In this document: piece after piece, positions 32,040 through 40,764 of the stretch
Layout of the letters: each line of letters opens with the position of its first letter
How positions within the stretch are numbered: position 1 is the stretch's first letter
Origin: Actinocorallia populi
GTDB lineage: Bacteria; Actinomycetota; Actinomycetes; Streptosporangiales; Streptosporangiaceae
DNA: 64,000 bases
Assembly (NCBI RefSeq): GCF_002995495.1
Contig: NZ_PVZV01000015.1
Location: 1-64,000, forward strand
Direction of reading: 5' to 3'
Made by a program: the position numbers and the translations under genes
The notes under the pieces: generated by a model
What the model was told of the DNA's origin: nothing
The model's input: only the letters and a program-made list of their open reading frames with translations
Databases searched by the model: none

Positions 32040-33572
32040 ATGATGCCCGTCGTGGTCACTGAGGGCATGGCAGGCGCGGCGGAGTTCAGGGTGGTCTCGG
32101 TGGTGCGGCGGCACGGCCGGGAGCGTCCGGAGGCGCCCGCGCTGACGGGCGACGGACGGACGGTCTCCTACGGCGAGCTGGACGCCCGCTCCAGCCGGGT
32201 CGCGCAGGCGCTGCTCGCCGAGGGCGTCCGGGCCGGAGACAGGGTCGCCTACGTCGGCAAGAACGCCCCCGAGTACTTCGACCTCCTCTTCGGCGCGGCC
32301 AAGCTCGGCGCGGTCGCCGTCCCGGTGAACTGGCGGCTGACCGGCCGGGAGGTCGAGGCGATCCTCGAGGACGCGGGCGCGGCCGTCACCGTGGCGGACC
32401 GCGAGGCGGGCCCCTTCCCCGCCCCCGGACGGCTGCTGCGCACCGGCCCGGAGTTCGAGGCATGGCTGGCCGCGCACGAGGCCGCCGACCCCGGTTTCAC
32501 GGGCGCGCCCGACGACATCGTGGCCCAGCTCTACACGTCCGGCACGACCGGCGTCCCCAAGGGCGTGCCGCTGAGCAACCGGAACTTCTCCGTGGGGGAG
32601 CGGCGCGGCTCCCACTGGCTGCTGGACGAGCACTCGGTGAACCTGGTGGCCTCGCCGGTCTTCCACGTCGGCGGGACGGGCTGGGCGCTCACCGGCCTGC
32701 ACGCCGGATGCCACCACGTCCTGGTGCGGGACGTGCGCGCCGCCGAGCTGGCGGAGCTGTTCGAACGCCACCGCATCACCAACGGCTTCGTCGTCCCCGC
32801 GGTCCTCCAGGCGCTGTGCGACCTGCCGGGGCGGCACGACTACTCGGCGGTCCGCGCCATCGGCTACGGGGCCGCCCCCATCACCACCGGCCTGCTGCGG
32901 CGGGTGAAGGAGGTCATCGGCGCCCCGCTCTACCAGGTGTACGGCATGACCGAGACGACCGGCACGATGGTGCAGCTCGACCCCGCCGACCACGAGCGGG
33001 AGGAGCTGCTGCGCTCGGCGGGCCGCCCCTTCCCCTGGGTGGAGCTGAAGGTCGCCGACCCGGACACCGGACGGGAGCTGCCGCGGGGCGAGACCGGCGA
33101 GGTGTGGGTGCGCTCGGACCAGAACACGCGCGGCTACTGGAACCGCCCGGAGGAGACCGCGCGGCTGCTCACCCCGGACGGCTGGCTGCGCACCGGCGAC
33201 GCCGGCCACCTCGGCCCCGAGGGCCACCTCTTCCTCACCGACCGCATCAAGGACATGATCGTCACCGGCGGGGAGAACGTGTACCCGGTCGAGGTCGAGG
33301 AGGTGCTGGCCCGGCACCCCGGCATCGCCGACGTGGCGGTCATCGGCGTGCCCGACCCGCGCTGGGGCGAGAGCGTCCTTGCCGTCGTGGTGCCCCGCGG
33401 CGAGCCGGACGAGGCCGACGTCCTGGAGTACGGCAGGCGCCACCTCGCCGGGTTCAAGCGCCCCCGTTCGGTGGTGTTCCGGGACGAGCTGCCCCGCAAC
33501 CCCGGCGGCAAGGTGCTGAAGCGCGACCTGCGCGCCCCCTACTGGGAGGCCGAAGGCCGCGCCATCGGCTGA
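32040..33572 (+). CDS. Acyl-CoA synthetase (AMP-forming ligase)
   Basis: About 510 residues. ANL superfamily: P-loop YTSGTTGVPKGVPLS (about 164-178), YGMTETTG, the TGD hinge and DRIKDMIVTGGENVYPVEVEE. The C-terminal catalytic Lys lies in NPGGKVLKRDLR. It activates a carboxylic acid to its CoA thioester via an adenylate. The substrate is unknown; the neighbourhood suggests a fatty or steroid side-chain acid. The start is uncertain, since ATGs at 32040, 32043 and 32067 all lack a strong ribosome site. Confidence 0.88.
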   Translation: MMPVVVTEGMAGAAEFRVVSVVRRHGRERPEAPALTGDGRTVSYGELDARSSRVAQALLAEGVRAGDRVAYVGKNAPEYFDLLFGAAKLGAVAVPVNWRLTGREVEAILEDAGAAVTVADREAGPFPAPGRLLRTGPEFEAWLAAHEAADPGFTGAPDDIVAQLYTSGTTGVPKGVPLSNRNFSVGERRGSHWLLDEHSVNLVASPVFHVGGTGWALTGLHAGCHHVLVRDVRAAELAELFERHRITNGFVVPAVLQALCDLPGRHDYSAVRAIGYGAAPITTGLLRRVKEVIGAPLYQVYGMTETTGTMVQLDPADHEREELLRSAGRPFPWVELKVADPDTGRELPRGETGEVWVRSDQNTRGYWNRPEETARLLTPDGWLRTGDAGHLGPEGHLFLTDRIKDMIVTGGENVYPVEVEEVLARHPGIADVAVIGVPDPRWGESVLAVVVPRGEPDEADVLEYGRRHLAGFKRPRSVVFRDELPRNPGGKVLKRDLRAPYWEAEGRAIG

Positions 33573-33593
33573 CCGCGTGCGGCAGGTGCCCTC

Positions 33594-34513
33594 TCACCGC
33601 AAGAGCTCCCTCCTCAGGACGGAGCAGGCGAGCGCGACGGCCTCGCGCGCGGCAGGGAGGACGTGCGTGAGGGTGATGAAGCCGTGGAACGCCCCGTCGA
33701 AGCGGTGCGCCTCGACCGGGACGCCGGCCGCCTCCAGCTCGGCGGCGTACGCCTCGCCCTCGTCGCGGAGCGGGTCGTACTCCGCGGTGATCACGCAGGC
33801 GGAGGGCAGCCGCGCCAGGTCCGCGGCGCGCAGCGGAGAGGCGGAGCGTCCTGGCTCCCCGCCGAGGTACTGCTCCCAGTACCAGGCCATCGCCTTGGCC
33901 GTCAGGAACCCGTCCTCGGCGTGCTCGGCGTAGGACGCGGTGTCCATCGCCGCGTCGGTGACCGGATAGACCAGCAGCTGGTGCCGGACGGCGGGGCCGC
34001 CCGCGTCCCGCGCCCGCAGCGCCGCGCGGGCGGCGAGGTTCCCCCCGGCGCTGTCCCCGGCCACCGCGATCCGCTCCGGGTCCCCGCCGAACGAGGCGGC
34101 GTGGTCGCGGACCCAGACCAGCGCGGTGTAGGCGTCGTCCTCGGCCACGGGATACCGGTGCTCGGGCGCCAGCCGGTAGTCCACCGACACCACGATCGCT
34201 CCGCTTCCCGCGCACAGCTCGCGTACGAGCCCGTCATGGCTGTCGAGCCCGCAGAGCACGAACCCGCCGCCGTGGAAGAACACCACGACCGGGGGAGCGG
34301 CCCCGCCGGAGCCTGTGCCGAGCGGCCGGTAGACGCGGACGGGGACGCCGTCCGCGTCGTGGTCCTCCACCCGGCCGACGGGGGGCCGCGGGAGGTCGGG
34401 GGCGGGGGCGGCGGCCAGGACGGCGCGGGCCTCGGCGGCGTCGAAGACGGTGTCGCCGACGGCGGGGAAGCCCGCGCTCATCGCGTCGCGGATCCGCCGG
34501 GTGCGCGCGTCCA

Positions 34514-34514
<1 letters not shown>
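33594..34514 (-). CDS. Alpha/beta hydrolase of the hormone-sensitive-lipase (esterase) family
   Basis: 306 residues. The oxyanion motif FHGGGFV is at about 88-94, the nucleophile motif GDSAGG at about 158-163. The later catalytic Asp (EYDPLRDEGE) and His (FDGAFHGF) are in family positions. It hydrolyses short- to medium-chain esters or lactones. Its ATG overlaps the stop of the upstream SDR by one base, so both are one transcript. Confidence 0.9.
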
Positions 34515-35305
<791 letters not shown>

Positions 35306-35337
35306 ATGGTGGTGATGGTGCGGTCTAAGCTGATTCC

Positions 35338-35925
35338 ATGGAGCGCCCGGATCCGACGAAGCTGCCCCCGACCGCCTGGGCGGTGCTGGGGATCCTCGCC
35401 TTCGGCGAGGAGCTGACCGGATACGAGGTCAGGCAGTGGGCCGACCACGTGCTCCGGCACTTCTACTGGAGCCCGGCGATGAGCCAGATCTACTCCGAGC
35501 TGAAGCGGCTGGAGAAGGTCGGCTACGCGGTCTCCCGGTCGGCGGTCTCCGACGACGGCCGCAGCAAGCGGGTGTACGCGATCACCGCGTCCGGTGAGGC
35601 CGCGCTGGCCGAGTGGGCCGGGCGCGCCCCCGTCGAACCGCCGGTGCTCAAGCACGGCCCGATGCTGCGCGCCTGGCTCGGCCACCTCTCGACGCCCGAG
35701 CGGCTGCGCGAGCAGCTCATGGAGTACCGGGCGGACACGGAGAGGGAGCTGGCGGAGGCCGAGTACTCGCGGGAGGTCGCCGCCCGGTTCCCCGAGTGGG
35801 CGTACCCCGAGCTGACCATCCGCTGGGCGACCCGCTACTACGCGGTGCAGCGCGATCTCGCCGACCGGATGCTCGCCGACCTGGCGGAGGCGGCGGACGG
35901 CGGGGAGCGGGAGGAGTCAGCATGA
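35338..35925 (+). CDS. PadR family transcriptional regulator
   Basis: 195 residues. The N-terminal winged helix begins TAWAVLGILAFGEELTGYEV and continues with SQIYSELKRLEKVGYAVSR and KRVYAITASGEAALAEW. The Vir-type helical C-terminal dimerisation domain follows. It resembles the PadR at 37965 closely (LPPT-WAVLG-L-FG-EL-GY), so the two are paralogues flanking the FadD3-like and HsaB-like genes. Its 3' end overlaps the convergent ligase gene by 9 bp. Confidence 0.9.
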   Translation: MERPDPTKLPPTAWAVLGILAFGEELTGYEVRQWADHVLRHFYWSPAMSQIYSELKRLEKVGYAVSRSAVSDDGRSKRVYAITASGEAALAEWAGRAPVEPPVLKHGPMLRAWLGHLSTPERLREQLMEYRADTERELAEAEYSREVAARFPEWAYPELTIRWATRYYAVQRDLADRMLADLAEAADGGEREESA

Positions 35926-37371
35926 CGCCTCCCGGAGCCGGTGCTTGAGGACCTTGCCGCCGGGGTTGCGCGGCAGGGAGTCGACGAAGTGGTAGTGGCG
36001 CGGCACCTTGAAGTTGGCCAGGCGTTCGCGCAGCCAGGCGGTGAGCTCGTCCGGACCTGCGGGGGAGCGTAGGACGAGGAAGGCGGCGCCGACCTCGCCG
36101 AGCCGCTCGTCGGGCACGCCGATGACCGAGGCGTCGGCGACCGCCGGATGGGTGACCAGGACGTTCTCGATCTCGGCGGGATAGGCGTTGAACCCGCCGA
36201 CGACGAACATGTCCTTGAGCCGGTCGGTGACCGTCAGGTAGCCGCGCTCGTCCAGGGTGCCGACGTCGCCGGTGTGCAGCCAGCCGTCGGCGTCGATCGC
36301 CTCGGCGGTGGCCCGCGGGTCGTCGAGGTAGCCCCGCATGACGTTGTGGCCGCGCACCAGGATCTCGCCGGTCCGCTCGTCGATGCGGACCTCGGTGCCG
36401 GGCAGGGCGGGCCCGGTCGTGGTGGCCACGGTGGCGGCGTCGGCGTCGACGGGGCAGATCGAGACGACGCCGCAGGACTCGCTGAGCCCGTAGGCGGTGA
36501 AGACCGAGGGGACGCCCAGTTCCTCGCGGATCCGCCGGATGAGGTCGACCGGGACGTTGGCCGCGCCCGTCCCGGCCAGGCGCACCCGGTGGGCGGGCCG
36601 GTCCCGCGCCTCCAGCAGGGAGAAGAAGACGGTCGGCGGCCCCATGAGCACGCTGATGCGCTCGTCGGCCAGGCGCTCGGCCGTGCGGCGCACGTCGAAG
36701 ACCGGCTCCGGGACCATCGTGACGCCGTTGAGCAGGCAGGCGAGGATCCCGGCCTTGTACCCGAAGGTGTGGAAGAACGGGTTGATCAGCAGGTAGCGGT
36801 CGCCGGGGCGGAGCGTCACGACCTTCGACCATTCGGCGAAGACCCGGAGGTTCTGCCCGTGCGTGGTGAGGACGCCCTTGGGTCTGCCGGTGGTGCCGGA
36901 GGTGAAGACGATGTCGGAGACGTCCTGCGCGGAGACCTCCGGCAGGTCCGTCTCCGGACCGGGCGGCACGCGGTCGATCAGCACCGTCCGGGCGAGGTCG
37001 GGGAGGTCCTCGCCCTCCAGCATCGCGGGGTAGTCGACGCCGAGGAAGCCGTCCACGGTGTAGAGCGCGACCGCCCCGCTGCGGCGCAGGATGTCGGCGG
37101 CCTCGGCCCCCCTGTAGCGCGTGTTCAGCGGTACCAGCACCGCTCCCGCGCTGCTCAGCCCGAGTGCCTGGACGATCCAGTGCCGGCTGTTGGGCGCCCA
37201 GATCCCGACGCGGTCCCGGGGCCGGATGCCGAGCGCGACGGCGGCGCGGGCGGCCTCGCGCACCTGCTCGGCCAGGTGGGCGAAGGTCCAGCGGACCTCG
37301 CCGTCCACCAGGGCCTCGCGATCACCGTGGGTGGCGGCGGCGTGCTCGACGAGCGTCGGGATCGTGTCCAA
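35917..37371 (-). CDS. fadD3: FadD3-like acyl-CoA ligase
   Basis: 484 residues. ANL ligase with FTSGTTGRPKGV, LINPFFHTFGYKAGILACLLNG, TAYGLSESCG, DRLKDMFVVGGFNAYPAEIE and a C-terminal NPGGKVLKHRLRE. The INPFFH-FGYKAGILACL stretch matches mycobacterial FadD3, the HIP-CoA ligase of steroid C/D-ring degradation, as I recall it. I chose the TTG at 37371 because a GAGGAGGGAC ribosome site precedes it; an ATG at 37410 is possible. It is divergent from the HsaB-like gene, and the shared promoter carries the steroid-region box. Confidence 0.78.
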   Translation of the reverse strand: MDTIPTLVEHAAATHGDREALVDGEVRWTFAHLAEQVREAARAAVALGIRPRDRVGIWAPNSRHWIVQALGLSSAGAVLVPLNTRYRGAEAADILRRSGAVALYTVDGFLGVDYPAMLEGEDLPDLARTVLIDRVPPGPETDLPEVSAQDVSDIVFTSGTTGRPKGVLTTHGQNLRVFAEWSKVVTLRPGDRYLLINPFFHTFGYKAGILACLLNGVTMVPEPVFDVRRTAERLADERISVLMGPPTVFFSLLEARDRPAHRVRLAGTGAANVPVDLIRRIREELGVPSVFTAYGLSESCGVVSICPVDADAATVATTTGPALPGTEVRIDERTGEILVRGHNVMRGYLDDPRATAEAIDADGWLHTGDVGTLDERGYLTVTDRLKDMFVVGGFNAYPAEIENVLVTHPAVADASVIGVPDERLGEVGAAFLVLRSPAGPDELTAWLRERLANFKVPRHYHFVDSLPRNPGGKVLKHRLREASC

Positions 37372-37416
37372 GGTCCCTCCTCTTTCGGTTGCCTTGACAT
37401 GGAACCACACCGATGC

Positions 37417-37444
37417 TTCTAATCGGAATATTCCTAAGTGAAAT
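37417..37444. promoter_or_regulatory. Double copy of the steroid-region box
   Basis: TTCTAATCGGAAT (37417-37429) abuts ATTCCTAAGTGAAAT (37430-37444), and a 10-bp palindrome GGAATATTCC spans the joint (37425-37434). The 18 bases at 37427-37444 match 38628-38645 at 16 of 18 positions. It lies 23 bp before the HsaB-like start and 46 bp before the ligase start, and could control both. Confidence 0.65.
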
Positions 37445-37466
37445 ATCGGAGACTCGGAGGAAACCC

Positions 37467-37955
37467 ATGACGGCCACGACCCCCCAGGTGCACCCCGCCG
37501 AGATGCGGCGCGTGCTCGGAACCTTCGCCAGCGGAGTCGTCGCGGTGACCGCGGTCCTGGACGGAGAACCGGTCGGCATGGTCTGCCAGTCGTTCTCCTC
37601 GTTGTCGCTGGAGCCGCCGCTGGTGACGTTCTGCCCCGGGAACGGCTCGACGAGCTGGCCGAAGATCCGGCGGGCGGGCGGGTTCGCGGTCAACGTCCTG
37701 GCCGCCGACCAGGAGGACCTCTGCATGGCGCTCGCCGGACCGCGCAAGTTCGAGGGCGTCGCCTGGCGGGAGGGCGCCAACGGCGCGCCCCTCCTGCCGG
37801 GCGCGCTGGCGTGGATCGAGGCGGACCTGTCCGCGGAGCTGCCCGGCGGCGACCACAGCATCGTCATCGGCGCGGTCACCGCGCTGGCCGCCGAGCGGGA
37901 CGCCGCGCCGCTCCTGTTCTTCCGCAGCTCCTTCGGGAGCCTGGTCACCGCCTGA
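37467..37955 (+). CDS. hsaB: HsaB-like flavin reductase component
   Basis: 162 residues. Flavin-reductase-like domain: LGTFASGVVAVTAV at the N-terminus, VCQSFSSLSLEPPLVTFCP, and GGDHSIVIGAVTAL. This follows HsaB closely. HsaB supplies reduced FMN to the HsaA oxygenase for 3-HSA hydroxylation, and the hsaA gene lies at 40765. A CGGAGG site precedes the ATG. Confidence 0.82.
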   Translation: MTATTPQVHPAEMRRVLGTFASGVVAVTAVLDGEPVGMVCQSFSSLSLEPPLVTFCPGNGSTSWPKIRRAGGFAVNVLAADQEDLCMALAGPRKFEGVAWREGANGAPLLPGALAWIEADLSAELPGGDHSIVIGAVTALAAERDAAPLLFFRSSFGSLVTA

Positions 37956-37964
37956 GGGCGGTGC

Positions 37965-38573
37965 CTACTTCCGGAAGCGGGCGTAGGCGCCCGGCTCCGG
38001 CTTCGGCCGCGGCCGGGCGGCGAGCTCCTCGAGGTCCTCCAGCATCTGCTGCGCCAGATCGCGTTCGGCCTCGTAGTACCGCTGCGACCAGCGCAGCACC
38101 ATCTCGGGATACGCCCAGGCGGCGATCTCGGAGGCCCCCTCGGCGTCGGCCAGGGCGAGCCGGCTCATCTTCTCGGCGTAGTCGCGGTGCTGCGCGATGA
38201 TCTCGCGCAGCCGCTCGGGCTCCAGCAGGTGGCCGAGCCAGACGCGGAGCATCACGCCGTGCTTGAGGACGGGGGGCTCGACGGGGGCGTCCCTCGCCCA
38301 GTGCCGCACCGCCTCCCGGCCCGCGTCGGTGATCGTGTAGACGCGCTTGCCCCGGGTGCTCTCGGTCAGCTCCACCCGTGAGAGGGCGTACCCGGCCTTC
38401 TCCAGCCGCTTCAACTCGCCGTAGATCTGGCTGTAGGAGGGGCTCCAGTAGAAGAACTTCAGGCTCCAGTCGGCCCACTTCTTCAGGTCGTATCCCGACA
38501 GCTCCTGCCCGAAGGACAGCAGGCCGAGCACGGCCCAGCTCGTCGGGGGCAGGTTCGGCGGCTCCTGTGTCAC
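37965..38573 (-). CDS. PadR family transcriptional regulator
   Basis: 202 residues. The winged helix starts TSWAVLGLLSFGQELSGYDL, followed by SQIYGELKRLEKAGYALSR and KRVYTITDAGREAVRHW, then a long helical domain. It is a paralogue of the PadR at 35338. It is divergent from the LLM monooxygenase, and the box at 38628-38645 lies in the gap, which makes this protein a candidate for binding it. Confidence 0.9.
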   Translation of the reverse strand: MTQEPPNLPPTSWAVLGLLSFGQELSGYDLKKWADWSLKFFYWSPSYSQIYGELKRLEKAGYALSRVELTESTRGKRVYTITDAGREAVRHWARDAPVEPPVLKHGVMLRVWLGHLLEPERLREIIAQHRDYAEKMSRLALADAEGASEIAAWAYPEMVLRWSQRYYEAERDLAQQMLEDLEELAARPRPKPEPGAYARFRK

Positions 38574-38627
38574 ACCCGGCAGCGTATCCGAACCGCGATG
38601 TTGTCCCCGTGCTATATGTCTGTTAGT

Positions 38628-38645
38628 AATATTCCTAATCGAAAT
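38628..38645. promoter_or_regulatory. Steroid-region box upstream of the LLM monooxygenase
   Basis: AATATTCCTAATCGAAAT is 16/18 identical to 37427-37444. It ends 14 bp before the GTG start of the LLM gene and sits 55 bp from the divergent PadR start. It probably overlaps promoter elements. Confidence 0.65.
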
Positions 38646-38659
38646 ACCTGGAGGTTCCC

Positions 38660-39790
38660 GTGCAGTTCTCGATGATCTTCGAGGCCCAGCTCGCCCACCC
38701 GACGCCCGAGCGCGAGAGGCGGTTGCTCCACGACTGCGTCGAGCAGGCCGTCTACGGCGAGGAGATGGGTTTCGACCGGGTCTGGGCGGTCGAGCACCAC
38801 GGTCTGGAGCGGTACGCGCACATGTCGGCGTCCGAGGTCTTCCTGACCTGGGTGGCGGCGAAGACCTCCACGATCCGCATCGGCCACGGCGTGGTCTGCA
38901 TGCCGTTCAACTACAACCACCCGGTGCGCGTCGCCGAGCGGGTCGGCATGCTCGACGCGCTGTCCGGCGGCCGGCTGGACGTCGGCGGCGGCCGCGGCTC
39001 CACCCGCATGGAGATGGGGATGTGCGGCGTGAACCCCTCCGACACCTATCCGCAGCTGGTCGAGGGGCTGAGGTTCCTGGCCGGGGCCTGGCAGAAGGAG
39101 CAGGTCGACTGGCACACCGACCTGCTCGACGTCGGCCCCGCCAAGATCCTGCCGCGCCCCGTGCAGACTCCGCACCCGCCGCTGTACATGGCGTGCAGCA
39201 AGAGGGACACCGTGGTCCTGGCCGCCGAACTCGGCGTCGGCGCGCTGGTGATGGGCTTCGCCGGTCCCGAGGAGGTCAAGGAGATGTACGACCTCTACCA
39301 CGCCACCATCAGGTCCCGCACCGGCGAGAAGCTCGTCTCCACCGAGGTCAACGACAAGTTCGTCGCGCTCTGCCCGACCATCGTCCTGGACGACGGGGCG
39401 AAGGCGCTGAAGATCGGCGCGCGCGGCCAGCGCTTCTTCGCCGAGTCCATCGCCCACTGGTACGGCCACGGCCCCGTGCCCGAGGAGGACACCGAGGACG
39501 ACGACAACCTCGCCGCCCTCGCCAAGGACAAGGAGGACCTCGTCGCCAGGCTGAACGAGGCCGATATCCCCGCCCGCCCCCAGGACACCGGCGCGTTCAA
39601 CGCCGAGCACGCCTACGGCACGCCGCAGCGGGCCATCGAGTACGTTCAGCGGCTCGCCGACATCGGCGTGGACGAGGTCATGTGCCTCATCCAGATGGGC
39701 ACCGTCCCCCAGGAGGCGTGCATGGAGACCATCCGGCACTGGGGCGAGACGGTCATCCCGCACTTCAGGGAGGGCCTCGCCGCGGGCTGA
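38660..39790 (+). CDS. LLM class flavin-dependent monooxygenase
   Basis: 376 residues from a GTG with a GGAGG site. Luciferase-like TIM barrel: MGFDRVWAVEHHG at the N-terminus, GHGVVCMPFNYNHPVRVAERVGMLDALSGGRLDVGGGRG, and a Cys-containing ACSKRDTVVLAAELGVGALV. It uses FMNH2 or F420H2 and O2. A steroid-related Baeyer-Villiger or hydroxylation role is possible from context only. It is followed by a strong terminator. Confidence 0.85.
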   Translation: MQFSMIFEAQLAHPTPERERRLLHDCVEQAVYGEEMGFDRVWAVEHHGLERYAHMSASEVFLTWVAAKTSTIRIGHGVVCMPFNYNHPVRVAERVGMLDALSGGRLDVGGGRGSTRMEMGMCGVNPSDTYPQLVEGLRFLAGAWQKEQVDWHTDLLDVGPAKILPRPVQTPHPPLYMACSKRDTVVLAAELGVGALVMGFAGPEEVKEMYDLYHATIRSRTGEKLVSTEVNDKFVALCPTIVLDDGAKALKIGARGQRFFAESIAHWYGHGPVPEEDTEDDDNLAALAKDKEDLVARLNEADIPARPQDTGAFNAEHAYGTPQRAIEYVQRLADIGVDEVMCLIQMGTVPQEACMETIRHWGETVIPHFREGLAAG

Positions 39791-39801
39791 CGGCGGGGGA
39801 G

Positions 39802-39842
39802 CGCGAGAGGACGCGGTGCCGGCGGCGCCGCGTCCTCTCGCG
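39802..39842. terminator. Bidirectional hairpin terminator between the LLM and IclR genes
   Basis: Arms of 15 bases (39802-39816 and 39828-39842) pair perfectly around an 11-base loop that can pair further. It lies between convergent genes whose stops are 12 and 4 bp away. Confidence 0.8.
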
Positions 39843-39845
39843 TTC

Positions 39846-40619
39846 TCACCTGCGGTCCGCGGCCAGGGCGCGCCGCACCTCGCGGGCCGCCATCAGCAGC
39901 GACGGGGTCAGCGCCTGCGGGTTCAGCCTGCTCGGCGGGCCGCACAACGAGATCGCCGCGACGGGGCGGCCCAGGCCGTCCCGCAGCGGCGTCGCGACGC
40001 AGACGACGCCGCGGTGGTTCTCCTCGCGGTCGAGGGCGACGCCGCGCTCGCGGATGCCCGCCAGCTCCCGCCGGAACGCCCGCGGGTCGGTGATCGTGGC
40101 GGGCGTGCGCGGGGCCAGTCCCGCCCCGAGCACCCTGGCCACGTCCTCCTCGTCGGCGAAGGCGAGCATCGCCTTGCCCGCGCCGGTGCAGTAGGCGGGC
40201 TGGCGGCCGCCCATCCGCGTGGGGGCGCCCCCGGCCGGCGCGCCGCCGACCTTCTCCAGGTAGACGATCTCGTGGCCGTCCGGGACCGCGAGGTGCACGA
40301 GCGCGCGCGTGGCGGTGTGCAGGCGGTGCAGGTGGGGGAACGCGGTCTCGCGGAGCCGGTTCTGCTGGGCCGCCAGCGCCCCCAGCTCGATCAGGCCGAG
40401 GCCCAGCCGGTAGCGGGAGTCCGTCCGCTCCAGTGCCCTGAGCTGGACGAGCTGGTCGAGGATGCGGTGCACCGAGGAGCGCGGCAGCCCGGTGCGGCGC
40501 GCCACGTCGGTCAGCGTCAGCTCGGGCGCGGAGGCGGTGAAGCAGTACATGATCCGCGCGGCCCGCGCGAGCATCGACGACTCGAGTCCGGGGTGGGCGG
40601 CGGCGACGGGGACGGCCAT
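39846..40619 (-). CDS. IclR family transcriptional regulator
   Basis: 257 residues from MAVPVAAAHPG. The helix-turn-helix is LTLTDVARRTGLPRSSVHRILDQL. The effector domain has the IclR features YCTGAGKAMLAF and GVALDREENHRGVVCVATPLRDGLGRPVAAISL. It is divergent from the hsaA operon. A 25-bp palindrome lies just upstream (40655-40679). It is a candidate controller of the ring A/B genes. Confidence 0.9.
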   Translation of the reverse strand: MAVPVAAAHPGLESSMLARAARIMYCFTASAPELTLTDVARRTGLPRSSVHRILDQLVQLRALERTDSRYRLGLGLIELGALAAQQNRLRETAFPHLHRLHTATRALVHLAVPDGHEIVYLEKVGGAPAGGAPTRMGGRQPAYCTGAGKAMLAFADEEDVARVLGAGLAPRTPATITDPRAFRRELAGIRERGVALDREENHRGVVCVATPLRDGLGRPVAAISLCGPPSRLNPQALTPSLLMAAREVRRALAADRR

Positions 40620-40654
40620 GGGGAAGCTCCTGAATCGTTCCGGGAGGGAACCTC

Positions 40655-40679
40655 GGTTTTCCCGGTTACCGGGAAAACC
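40655..40679. promoter_or_regulatory. 25-bp perfect palindrome, likely IclR operator
   Basis: Arms GGTTTTCCCGGT and ACCGGGAAAACC flank a single T, so 12 of 12 pairs match. It lies 36 bp before the IclR start and 86 bp before the hsaA start, the usual place for a site that serves both autoregulation and control of the divergent operon. Confidence 0.78.
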
Positions 40680-40681
40680 AC

Positions 40682-40697
40682 TATTTCTAATTGGAAC
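40682..40697. promoter_or_regulatory. Steroid-region box upstream of hsaA
   Basis: TATTTCTAATTGGAAC resembles the first half of the double box at 37417 (TTCTAATCGGAAT; 11 of 13 positions). It follows the IclR palindrome by two bases and lies 68 bp before the hsaA start. Confidence 0.5.
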
Positions 40698-40764
40698 ATC
40701 TCGCCTAACGTACACGCAATCCGTCCGTGAGCCAGCTCACAGGACGACGAGCAAGGAGCGTGAA

